Source: Strongylocentrotus droebachiensis | Lineage: Eukaryota; Echinodermata; Echinoidea; Camarodonta; Strongylocentrotidae | DNA: 64,000 nucleotides | Direction: 5' to 3' | Assembly: GCA_035222895.1 (NCBI GenBank) | Contig: JAVYIG010005378.1 | Coordinates: forward strand, 1-64,000 | Part shown: one piece after another, positions 51,201-62,339 of the stretch | How positions within the stretch are numbered: position 1 is the first letter of the stretch | Layout of the letters: each line of letters begins with the position of its first letter | Made by a program: the position numbers and the translations under genes | Notes under the pieces: model-generated | The model's input: only the letters and a program-made list of their open reading frames with translations | Databases searched by the model: none | What the model was told of the DNA's origin: nothing

Positions 51201-54200
51201 ATTTAATGTTATTTTTACATTGTTTATACAACAACTCGACTTTACCCACTGAAAACGATTAAATTCACTAACAATGAGAAGAAAAAAAATTGTTATCGCG
51301 ACTGTATTTGTTTCCTTCTGGAGTGCGTTTTCATTTATATCTGACCTTGAAGCGATATAGGAGACACCATTAGCAGCTCCGAATGTTGACATGGCTACTG
51401 CGATAGGGACTAACCAATAGGCATCACCCATGGTCTGTAGCGCGAATGTCTGTCGAATAAAATGGAAAATAAAAAATCAATGTTAGATATCATGGCAACT
51501 TAGTCGTGCTTATTTAAAGATGTATATATAAGTAACAATGAAATATTATGAACGAATGTTATATACAAAGCTTATTCTAATGTTCTGTTCCGTTATCCAA
51601 AACTCTCTAAAGGTAATACAAAGTCTTTTGAAAATAGTAGGGATAGTGGTTCTTTACAATTTTGATATATTTGGATACCCCTGTGGATGTATTATAAGCA
51701 CTAGAAAATGTATCCCCTAAAACACTTCTGCTCTCGAAAAAATAGAATATAAAAATTTACCGGTGCTCCCGGTAAATTTTGATAAATTTAAAATAGCGCC
51801 TACAGCCATACAACCGTAGCTGCGACCATGAAAATATCAGAATATGTAGTTGTGATATATAATTTTCAAACAAGAATAGCTAATCGGTCGATTTTAGTCA
51901 AGAAACATTGTTTTATAGCTTAAATAATATCTTGACCTTGAGAAGGAGCTATACAACATAAAGAGTTAATTATTTACAATTTCATAACTTTAGACTCGAT
52001 TTCAACCGCGCCAACGATCACTGAATAATGTAGGATCGCATATGCTTCCAATATATTCATTTGAACCAAAACTTTGTATTACCTTTAAGAAAGGCGCCCA
52101 GTAATCCGACATTTACAAGCGACACCGATTATATGCATAGCAGTATACAGCGTGTTTAATTGTGCTTCGTCATGTTTTATGATTAGTAGAATACAACGTG
52201 TTTAATTGTGCTTGGTCATTTAAGATGATATTGAAGGACTGAGACATGAAGTATTCGTAATGTAACCTTAAATTAATGCATACGTCTTTGTGAAGTGCCT
52301 TGATACGAATTATATAATTATTTAACCTGTGAAGTATAACTGTATTTCAATAGTCAGCATGCAAATTTGCATACCATAATTGCTGTTGGGTGGGATAAAC
52401 AAAAATGGCTTGTCCTACCTAACACTATGTAATATATGAAATTTGCAAACTGACAATCGAAATATAATTATTTGTAACATGGGAACGAAATACTTCATAC
52501 CAAGGCACTTCATTCAGATTTATGCATTCAATTATGTTACATTACGAAAATGGCCTATAGTATAATCAATTGCGTATTGGCGGAAGTGGGATAATACTGT
52601 TGTACGTACAGTACACTTTTTTTCGTTTCATGAGGTCTTCGCGTCTTCGGGTTACACGAACTTTCATGAATAATCAAGCCTGAATTACCAAAGGGTCGGG
52701 TGTAGCGTTTGTGTAAAACATCCCTCTTATCGCCAATGTGTTGGGCCCAGTTTACCCGACATTTTCTAAATAACCGACAGCAAATATGCAAAAACTCGCG
52801 TCTCGATCGATACGAGATAAAATAATAATCACAAGACTTTGTAGAAAGAAAACAAAAGGCTAGCGATCGACACTTCGTCATTGTCCGATTGTTTTTTGAT
52901 TTCACAAATCCTAAATGTAAAAAGATACCATTATATCAAAGGCTGTCTTTGAATAAAATGTTATTGTTTGCATTTAATCTGTCCGACGTTTAGTGAATAC
53001 GAGGGCATGTTTTCACAAGATATCGTGTAACCCGACAACTGACCCGACGCGATCACCCGATGGAACGACGTTAGCCTGTATAACGAGATGTAAGACCTTA
53101 CCACAGCGACTGCGTCTGATTGAAGAAGTTGTTGTGGACTGAGGACAGTGAAGTAAGCAATGTTTGTCAGGAGATAGATGAGGGTAGTCACTGGTAGACC
53201 AAGCATAATAGCACGAGGAAGAGTTCTAATAGACACACAAGATTATAACAAAATTACTCTGTGAACGAATACCTGTCATACTGGTATATTGCAATGGAAC
53301 ACTCTCGGGGAATATGGGGTGGGTTTTTTCGAGGGGGCGGGGAAGGTCGCCACAAATTGCACTTTATATGTGCGAACAAGACAATAAGGTATTGATTAAT
53401 CCGAGCATGTTTTTGTATAGGACATACAAGGCGGTGTCAGACACAATTTTCCCGATCCATCTTGAATTATCTAGATAGCTATTTTCTAGATAATTGGCCT
53501 CTGACACCACCTACAGTATCTGACCAATAAATCAAATCAAATCAAATCAAATCAAATCAAATAAGTTGAGATATCGGAGATAATTAAAATCGAGTTAAAT
53601 TGACATTTTTATATAAAACTCCTTTATTTATTGATAGATTATCCTCTCCCTGTGCCTTACTTTTTTCAACAATCAAGGTCGTCTTAATTGTCTGAATTAA
53701 TATAAAATGTCTTTCACAATAAGCTTCCCTCTTGTCTGATATACGAATGAAGATAGCATCTAAAACGATACATCTTGATTAAGACATAAAAGAAAAACAC
53801 GATCTTTTATCTGTTATTCTAAATATTAAAGGGGAACAAAGTTCACGATCGGAAACGATTTGAATTCACAAACCTTAATCACAGAATGATAGGTAATGAA
53901 GGTAAATATAACCATTGGAAGGGCGTTTCAAATGTTTCAATAACTTGAAAATCTTAATATCAATTAATCGTTGGTGCAAAAGAGATTCGTCAAAATGTTT
54001 ACGCCCAAACTGCAATATTTCAAACATGTGTATAGAGTTGATAAGATGTCGAACAAGAACAATGAATATAACAAACAGTGTACTTAGTGTAAATAAACAA
54101 ATACTTACACTTCTGGGTTTTTCAATTCTTCTACTGCAAAGTTCAAGGTGTTCCTATGGAGAAAATATTACAAAAGTTACAAAATAATGTACCGAGCTCC

Positions 54201-57200
54201 GGTGAAAAAAAAATCAACGGTATTATCACTTTACATTTTACAGGATTTAAGCATGCCATCATGTATTATAAACTTTGAGTATGTTATCATTCACGAGCTG
54301 TTCTGTTTTAAAGTTAGCATTATTTTAGGGGAAAAAATCATTTAAAAAAATCATTCCCAAAAAAAGTTCACCTTGATTGTCAAATACAATAAGGTTCAAA
54401 GTTTTACGGTTGTGAAAAGTATTGTTCCCTGTAAGAATGCAAAGAGGAAGGAGTGGAAATGCATTCGAGACTCTTGTCAGTAGGCCTACGAAATTAATTT
54501 CTTGCATTGAAATAGAACACAAATTGATGCGCAAGGTTATTCTTAAATATTTGATCATAATATGTGCTGATATTTTATTCCGATTACCAACAGATCCACA
54601 CCTTATCTCGTTATAATCACACCTGTGGCTTTTCACAATACACACACTACATACACAGTGATAATCTTCTCACAGTGTAGAGTATGTCGTAGTCCAGTGG
54701 TTTAAGGACTTGACTGCACAAGCAAAGGTCACGTGTTCGATCTCCGACACAGCACTAATGTCCTTTAGCAAGACATTAATCTACATTTGTCACTCCAAAC
54801 CAAGGACAGAACCGGGGACCTGGTACGATGAGGAAAACTTTTGTGATAGTAACTGCCATATGCCCTCACAGAATCCGTAATGGTAGGAATACTCCCAGGG
54901 TATGGAAATGATGCACACTATGTACGTGACTGAATCTGAATACCGTTGTAATAATAATATATGTAAAGTACTTACAGATCGTATTCCGTATTAAGTGCTA
55001 TACAGTGCGTCCCAGAAAAAAACGAAACCGAGAATTATCGATATTTTATCATAACTTAATCACAATTATAATTAATAAATGACACATAGTTGTAAAGCTG
55101 AGATCCTCCTCTTTCACTTGATGCAACTCATATGATGCATATTTCACGCAAGAGTGATTAAAAACAATTTGAAGAGAGGAAACCAAAAAGTCATTTGGCA
55201 GGCGGTATCTGAATTTCAAAGAGAAAATCACATTTCTAGAAAGTTCAATTTCTGCCCTTTCATATGACACCTCAATCAGGAAAAATGATCCAGGACTTAC
55301 AAAGTTGTGTTTTTTAAAGTAATGCTTGCATTTCCATAATTTGATTAAACGAGTTCATTTTCACTGGCTGCCTACCGTAGCAACAAACAGAGTTGACAAA
55401 AGACTTAACTTCGTTTTGTTGACGATCAGCCGTGCACAATGAAGACGAAAGACTTGATGCATGGCTGAGTGATCGTCAACGAAACGGAGTTAAGTCTGTT
55501 GTCAACTCTGTTTGTTGCTACGACAGGCAGCCAGTGAAAACGAACTCATTTAAATCAAATTATGGAAATGTCAGCATGACTTTAAACAGACATAAATTTG
55601 TTATTCATGATTCCTCTATTATGTTCCACTTAAACAACATGTCAGTATAGTATGTGCACCTGACGCAAACAGATGTGATAATAATAAACAACATTTTGTT
55701 TTTATACATAATTGTATTTACCATCCATCGTAAGACCAGAGCCCAGCATAGAATGCGAGTCCATAGGCAGCAACATTAGAAGCAGAGCCTTTGAATGATA
55801 CCTTCGGGTCTAGGTATTCAGTGTTTCCTGTCAATATAGAGTACAATGCATTTGTCTTGACATTCCTTCTATACGTGACTTTCTTATGTTGATAGACAGA
55901 ACATATCTTTTCAGAATCTACTCAAGTCAAATGATCCCCCCCCCCCCTCCCGGTTTCTTAAGGGAACTGAATACGAGTAGTTACATGGTTATTTCCATAC
56001 CAACTACCAAATTACTCCAATGCCATCTATATCAAAATTCTTCTAAATAAGCAGTTTGCATGCCATAAACTTAGAAATTAAGATTGAGGATGTAATATGT
56101 ATGACCTACTTTCAAATTGAGAAATCATTATCCAAGATAAATCACAAATGTTCAACTTTGCATTTGTAGTTAAGTGGGCTTGACAGGGTCGCAATACTCC
56201 TCATTATGGCTGGCTACTACTTCAAAATTTGGAGCCTGCATCATTGTTAATCAACATTTCCTTCCAAGTGTTACATATTTCAGCACATGCGCAGTTTTAC
56301 CTTTAATTACTGGTGTGAAATGTTTTGTCGCTATGTAGTCTACGTTTAGACTCATACAGACATTGTCAAGGAACTTTAAATATATAAAATAATTGATGTA
56401 CTTTTTGACCTTCATACCTTGAGCAATCTCCACGAAGCCGAGGATAATGATAACAATAAGTGCTAGAATTTTAGCAACAGTAAAGATGATTTGAACTCGA
56501 GCTGCAGCCTTCAGACTGTAACAATTAATTACTGCCAGTAAGACTGAAGAAGAGAACAAAAGAGAAAAAACAATGAGAGTGAAGGATATTACATAACTTA
56601 TATATGCTTTCTATCAAATGGTGCAACTACATAAGCGGAATTAAAGGTACAGATGTAATATAATACAGGATAATTATTCAATAAAGAGACAAAAGGGAAA
56701 AGAGAGAGAGAGAGAAAGAGAGAGAGAGATGGTAGGAACAGAACCGGTGTAAATGTATTCCGTAACTTTGAAAAACGAATTTGCCATGTTTGCGGTAAAA
56801 ATGTTTTCTGATAAGTGTATGAATAAATTGGATAAATTCGAGTCAAACGTGTTAACATGTTAATGAAGGGGACTTTAATTCACTTTCTCACCAATGCAAC
56901 ATCCAGCTAAGAGCTTTGCGATTGCGTCAGGTGGTCCACATTCTTCTCCCGTATAGAAGGGCGCCACAACATATTGACCGAATGTGAGTGAGATGATAGC
57001 AATCCCAGCAGGGCGAATCACCGTGATGCTCACCCACGCATACACAAAGGCTATAGACGATCCAAAGGTCGTATTCAAGTATGTGTGCTCAGCGCCCGAT
57101 TTAGGTAGCATCAGACCCAATTCGGTATACACCAAAGCACCTGTAATTAAAATACGAAGACGTAATAGGGGTAGAATAAGATGACTGAACAAGACAAGGG

Positions 57201-60186
57201 TTAACAGGATGTAGATGGCGAAGAAAAAGGAAGAGAAAGAGGAGAAGAAAGAAAAAAATATCAAGACCGGGGATCAATGAGAATGATAAGGCGACAGAAG
57301 AAGACAAACATCATTGATCACAATATCTGACAATCAGAGTGAAGTAAGAATAGGGGAGCATTGTTTGAGGGAAAGACAAAGCAAAGGGACGATTCCCATA
57401 CGTTGAAAAAGTGCGTATTTTGTTCTCATGTCGAACTCCAAATTGAAGTATTTTCTTTAATAGATTCAATACATTGCAACCATCCTAATATAAATGCAGC
57501 TAGTTGTTAGAATAAAAACGAATTGTCAATATAAAGTGAATAGTATTGGTTCGTGTTTAACCTTTTTTCATTGACATGCTACACTGGCCTATCAATATTT
57601 GTTCATAAACATACAAATCATATACATATAACTCACAATGAACAAAAAACTATTATGTACATGACATAATAGTGTCTGAAAATCTTATACAATGCGTATA
57701 AATAAAATTGTACCCAACTTTGGTTGCTCCTAATTTATAATTCATGGCCAATATGACTTCGAAATCTATTTTACGATGAAGAGTAAATGTTCTGTCCAAT
57801 GATGCCCTATTCATATTATTTCTGCCACGAGTGACTGAGCACCAGGGTCTTTAAGAACCGATGTCAAAGTTTTGGCCGATGGAACGGATGTGGGTTAGGC
57901 CACTTTGCTCCTTTGGTCTTATATTAAATTATGTCTCGTGCTTCACTGTTTAAAATGATCAAATGTATCTAGGCTTTCACGGAACCTTGTTTCAAACCAT
58001 ATGATAAACTTTAATTATTTGGACCAATTGGAACAGCCTGTAATACATTCTTGTCCGATGATATTTATGTTCTCTCCGCTCATTTTGAATAGCGGATAAA
58101 AACTCATTTGTTACTAAACCCAAATGCAAGAAAGAACACATATGATGTTAAGTATCAAAGAAATTGGCAGTAAACTTTCATAAAGAAGATAACATCTCAA
58201 ATAAACCTTATCCATTTGGTTTCACTTAATGAGAAAGGTTACCTTAAACAAGGTATGCGAATAAAGTCAAGGTCGAAATCATCATAACAAAGATAATTTC
58301 GCAAAATTTGCTGGTAATAATAATTTTCTTGATTTCTTATTTATATTTAACACCTTTTCTTTTCAACTGCCTAACAGTCAATAAAGAATAGGTGAGCAAT
58401 TGCTTTTGTAATGAGATAACAAACACATTATGGCTCTGACCCACATTTAGTGCTTCAGCCCTAACTGCAATTTTGCTGGTAATAATAATTTTCTTGATTT
58501 TAAATTTATATTAACACCTTTTCTTTTCAACTGACTAATTCATTTTTTTAATTCATTTTTATTCAACGATATAAGAAATAGTACAGTACAATAAACCATG
58601 TTAATAATCATATATAAAGTTAACATATCGATAGGGACAACCAAAAAGTATCAAGATCTTGTGGACTGGTGCCCCTTTTACAAAATTAACAAATTACAAG
58701 TAAAACATTAATAATAATCACAAGCGGACACATCCAACACACACACACACACACACACGCACACACACACACGCACATACACACATACACACACACCCAA
58801 GAGAAGCGAAGGAGAAAGAGAGATTACATACTGTGTACATATATGAGGTAAAATTATTTAAAAGATATATGGAACGGTCAATACAAATAAGTGAGCAATT
58901 GTTTTTGTAATGAGATATCAAACACATAATGGCATTGACCCACATTTAGTGCTTCAGCCCAAACTTGGTACAAGAGGCTTTAAAAAATATGGTATCGCTT
59001 GACAGGGTATAAGTTACCCTTTACTGTAAAATATGATTCAAAGTTACTCAGGTTATCACTTTTTAATTAGAAGCTACCAAAGTTAGGAACTCTTTTCTAT
59101 ACACACTGTATAACACAAAATATTGTAAGTTATATGTAAAATAGAATGTAGGCACAAGGAAGATAATTAAACCATTTTGTTTCACGTGAGTGAATTATAA
59201 ATAGATAACAAACGATTTTACAACTATTATATCCAAAGGAATAAAAAAAAATAAAAAAAAATCTTCTTCTTTTTTAATGGCACTAAATCGAAAATGGAAA
59301 GATATCAGGGCGATTATGTAGGCAAATTTTCAAGGCTCAGTGCTTGTTGAATGAGTGATTGCACATTAAATGAGGTATAAAAGTATATACATTGCATTTT
59401 ATACGATCATAGGTTACAATTGTGGAGATTTTATTGTTTGTTGACTACATTTGACTATTGACCAATTCCGTGTTTAAATAGTCCGAAGGAGCTTGACGGA
59501 GCTCAATGCCAGCTAGATACTCGATATTGGATGTACCCAATGTGGCAACCAGACTGACAACCGTCCACTGACTATCATTACAAAGACATTGAAGCTCAAA
59601 GTTTATATTACAGAATTATATTTTGTATCGATCGTTCATTTTCTTTGTCAAGTTGGGATGTTTTGTGATTAAACTTGTGCGCACTATGCCCCTACATGAT
59701 AACAATTTATCATGTTTATAATGCTTGAATTTGTTGGAAAACGTTGACAATTGATGGTAACCGGCCATGTCCAGCTTTATTGCTATTGTTATCTCCCAGT
59801 TTGTCAAGAGTGTTCAACTTCACTGACAAAGTGTGACTGTTGGTAATTATGACTTCAATAACTACACACGAGTTAAGATGAAGTAACTAACCTAACATGG
59901 CGATTATACCGCATGCAACCCATATAACGAGACTCATCCCCACACTCTCTGTAGAAGCGAGAACTCCTTTGGGTGATACAAAGATCCCTGATCCGATCAT
60001 CGACCCCACCACGTAAGAGAAAGCTCCTAATAGCCCAACGTCTCTCTTTAGCTTCACACCTTCGCCCTTGTCGACAGCGTCGATAATCTCGATGGCTTTT
60101 TCATTGTACGGTGTTAGTCCATTTTCATTCTCAGATTCAAAACCATGGTTGGTCTCCCCCTTCTTTCGCTCCTTTAATTCCGTCAT
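48259..60186 (-). CDS. SLC7-family amino-acid transporter light chain (b0,+AT/SLC7A9-like), complete, 11 exons
   Basis: This is a full paralogue of the transporter at 34-18743, predicted 529 residues. Exons on the minus strand are 60186-59892, 57140-56892, 56543-56418, 55827-55722, 54153-54109, 53225-53102, 51449-51346, 50636-50540, 50137-49985, 49222-49054 and 48380-48259 (stop TAA 48261-48259). All junctions are GT/AG and the phases add up to one open frame. I start at the ATG at 60186 because the frame upstream to about 60270 holds no other ATG before a TAA. The N-terminus is hydrophilic. Residues 61-72 hold GSMIGSGIFVSP, the unwound substrate-binding helix 1. Cys166 in EECGPPD matches the disulphide partner of SLC3 heavy chains. 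LWSYDGWNTLNFAVEE is helix 6. The C-terminus is acidic and cytosolic. Amino-acid exchange is expected from the family; exact substrate is not readable. The helix-6 ..NTLNFAVEE differs from the other copy's ..NQLNYVTEE, so specificity may have diverged. Confidence 0.92.
49633..49905 (+). mobile_element. tRNA-derived SINE
   Basis: GGTGGTATAGTGGTTCATTC (head) is followed by the same body: TAAAGTCCTTTGGAAAAGAC, TTTGCCACTCTCCATCCATG, GAGGGCCCTCAGGAAGAACA. The tail is GTTGTTGTC/ATTATT repeats. It lies in the second transporter gene, between exons 49222-49054 and 50137-49985, antisense to it. Confidence 0.8.
51610..52085 (+). mobile_element. TA-duplicating MITE, family 2 (long form)
   Basis: 476 bp with AAGGTAATACAAAG and CTTTGTATTACCTT ends and TA on each side (51608-51609, 52086-52087). 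It matches 37605-38023 over both halves with an additional central segment around 51790-51880. Located in the second transporter gene between exons 51449-51346 and 53225-53102. Confidence 0.88.
52975..53060. repeat. Partial copy of the 770-1140 repeat element
   Basis: GGGCATGTTTTCACAAGAT and then GACCCGACGCGATCACC align with 990-1048. It lies about 40 bp downstream (minus sense) of the donor of the transporter exon 53225-53102. Confidence 0.55.
53427..53562 (+). repeat. Hairpin followed by (AAATC)n
   Basis: AATTATCTAGA and TCTAGATAATT (about 53466-53497) are perfect 11-bp arms. They are enclosed by GGCGGTGTCAGA and TCTGACACCACC. Five or more AAATC units follow (53525-53562), resembling a retroelement tail. 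Confidence 0.75.
54680..54998 (+). mobile_element. tRNA-derived SINE with LINE-like 3' tail
   Basis: GTCGTAGTCCAGTGGTTTAA and GGTCACGTGTTCGATCTCC form the tRNA-like head. ACTAATGTCCTTTAGCAAGA and TTTGTCACTC are the common body. The end AATATATGTAAAGTACTTAC at about 54956-54975 resembles the dispersed repeat near 28440. A mariner-like end starts at 55003. Confidence 0.7.
55003..55578. mobile_element. Mariner-like end plus a large palindrome
   Basis: TA at 55001-55002 is followed by CAGTGCGTCCCAG, a common mariner-type terminus. Farther in, 55322-55436 and 55457-55578 form an imperfect inverted repeat of about 115 bp per arm with a spacer of about 20 bp (CAACAAACAGAGTTGAC pairs with GTCAACTCTGTTTGTTG). 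No matching right terminus was found. In the second transporter gene between exons 54153-54109 and 55827-55722. Confidence 0.5.
58303..58967 (+). repeat. Tandem duplication (about 165 bp), second copy interrupted
   Basis: TTTGCTGGTAATAATAATTT and GACCCACATTTAGTGCTTCA occur at 58303-58468 and again at 58469-58967, where a LINE 3' fragment (58546-58877) separates the two halves. Confidence 0.85.
58546..58877 (-). mobile_element. LINE 3' UTR fragment (CR1/L2-like) inserted in a duplicated segment
   Basis: Read on minus, a (GT)n stretch (58737-58796) is followed by GGGGCACCAGTCCACAAGAT and a GAATAAAAATGAATTAAAAA-type tail. This resembles the 3' end of the LINE fragment at 33596-34226. It interrupts the second copy of a tandem duplication (58303-58967). 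Confidence 0.6.
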
Positions 60187-60462
60187 ATTTCCACAACTCC
60201 TATTCAACGATCGACTGTCACAATTATAATTCTCTAACAGGTTTCTTATGTTTAAAGTGCTAACAATCAAATATTAGACGGTCCATTTCAACACGCTAAT
60301 GTCCACAAACGAAATTGCCAGGGCCCGGAAATGATCAATTCCAGTTGAATTCGTCCCATAAACGAACGCTGATGTCGATGGTCTTGATACTTAATGAAAC
60401 AACAAGCACGATCCGTATCAATCATTACTAAATAAACTGCTAGACGGTCACGTGATAAAAGG

Positions 60463-60518
60463 AGACGCACACACACACACACACACTCACACACGCACAC
60501 GAAACACACACATCCACT
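60463..60518 (+). repeat. (CA)n microsatellite upstream of the second transporter gene
   Basis: CACACA run about 280 bp before the chosen ATG (minus sense). Confidence 0.85.
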
Positions 60519-60714
60519 CGAACACCAGTATTCGTCATACAGAGCGATAAGATACGATTAAGTTCGTATATTCTTCTTTGATTTTATTGGGGCTGCACTC
60601 ATCACTAAGACGATTTAATGTTACATAATATTAATCTGATAATCTGCTAGGTTACCGATGTCGATGCTCACAGCATTCAAGGTATTCCTTCTTACCAGTA
60701 CCTATTTAACATCA

Positions 60715-60840
60715 GATTCTGGGTGGAGAGTAGTTAATATGGATTAATGTCTTCCCAAAGGACAAAAGTGCCGGGTCAGGACTCGAACCGCGAACCATGT
60801 GATCAACAGTCTGATTAGATATCCACTAGACCACGCATAG
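60715..60840 (-). mobile_element. tRNA-derived SINE, truncated
   Basis: On minus: TGGTCTAGTGGATATCTAAT (box A), GCGGTTCGAGTCCTGACC (box B), then TTTGTCCTTTGGGAAGACAT and a stop in the body near CTCTCCACCC. Confidence 0.7.
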
Positions 60841-61084
60841 GGCAATCTCTACTTCCTAGGCTATACAAAATAATCGGTCTTTACGCTGCCTTGTATAGAT
60901 GCAAGGCAATCTGTAATATTATTCAAAATGTATTAGTAAGCTGAGACTACATTGTTTATTTACCCAAGCTAGAGAAATACAGAGTCCACACAGAGCCAGC
61001 AACGGAGATGGGGTTTGTTCTTTAAAGGGGGTGCTACGAAAGGGCAACTCTTTTGAAGGGGCCGCCCTTGATATTAAACATCAT

Positions 61085-61790
61085 CAAAAGTGAGAGTTGG
61101 AGCCCCAGCCGGGCACTAACGTCCTTTGTGAAGACGTTAATTCATATTTGCCACTCTTAAAGATACTGTGTCCCATGTGCAGGCCAAAAAAAATGAAAAG
61201 TTTACATTCCAACGGCATTTGAAAGAAAATACTAATTTAGAACTTCCCTTAAAAAAAATGGGGGGGGGGGGGGGCTTGAACATATCTTTAAGAGGAGGAA
61301 AAAAAACGTTTATTAGTTGTCAAATCGACTTAAGTGCTACCAGGTCAGTAAGTAATAGCTTAATTTCAGACAATTGTACCAAATGGTTGTACGTTTTGCA
61401 CTTTTAATTTTGGCCATGACAAGAAGTGTGTTATTGATGTAGACGAATTCTCATTTTGTGTATGTTATTAGTTATTACCAAAGAAGGAAAAGGCCAGTCA
61501 GTTACTCAATAGTGTCTGACAGTGAAGTCTAGCAAGTAGACGGGTTTCCTTGCATAATTTAAATATTAGGACACTGCTAACGTTTCAATTCCACAGATAG
61601 GACATACATTACAAATTCATAATTCCTGGAAAGTTGTACAGAATTTGATGTTGGCTGCAAAAGGGACATAGCATCTTTAACCCAGGTGTAAATGGGAACC
61701 TGTCAATTGCTGGGGCAACAATAATTGCCGCGCCCTCAGGAAGAAAAAAACCCATTTATGCTGATGAAGCTTCCGGGGTAGTAGTAGTAT
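61085..61790 (+). mobile_element. tRNA-derived SINE split by a MITE
   Basis: The SINE body runs at 61085-61159 (CACTAACGTCCTTTGTGAAG, TTTGCCACTCT) and resumes at 61678 (AACCCAGGTGTAAATGGG, GCGCCCTCAGGAAGAA), ending near (TAG)n. The gap is exactly the TIR element 61160-61677. Confidence 0.8.
61160..61677 (-). mobile_element. TA-duplicating (Tc1/mariner-like) MITE, family 1
   Basis: The ends AAGATACTGTGTCCC (61160-) and GGGACATAGCATCTT (-61677) are inverted repeats flanked by TA on both sides. It has the same internal sequence as the copy at 36896-37426 in the opposite orientation: both share the TCAGACACTATTGAGT and AAGGAAACCCG segments. No transposase. Confidence 0.85.
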
Positions 61791-61808
61791 TAGTATTAGT
61801 CTTAGTCT

Positions 61809-61861
<53 letters not shown>

Positions 61862-61875
61862 ACAGCAGTAGCAGC

Positions 61876-61919
<44 letters not shown>

Positions 61920-62335
61920 AAGTATTAGTAGAAGTAGTAGGAGAAGTAGTAGAAGTAGTAGTAGTATTTGTATTTTGTATTTATTAACATTTATTTCCTT
62001 CTTAGCAGTACAATATGAAACACAATGTATATATTATGTAATAATGATTTCAACATAGAGTACACAGTAAATAATTCAAATATTAAACAGAAGGAGGCGA
62101 AAACCCGAAAAGCATAGCTTGAGTTGAACGCCCATAAGTAGCAGTAGTAGTAGAATTAGTAGTAGTAGAAGTAGCGGTAGTAGTAGTAATAGTAGCAGTA
62201 GTAGAAGTAGTAATATTAGTAGTATTAGTAGTAGTAGTAGTAGTAGTAGTAGTAATATAGTAGTATTAGTAGCAACAGTAGTAATTAGTAGTGGCCTATG
62301 TATTATTTGTAGTAGTAGTGTTATTATTATTATTA
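61784..62335 (+). repeat. (TAG)n microsatellites with a short unique spacer
   Basis: GTAGTAGTAG tracts at about 61784-61966 and 62138-62335 are separated by AT-rich DNA. Leucine-rich open frames over them are artefacts. Confidence 0.9.
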
Positions 62336-62339
62336 TTGA

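Noticed and set aside
60187..60270. N-terminal extension of the second transporter
   Set aside because: No ATG is available; the frame begins just after a TAA and opens with TTG.
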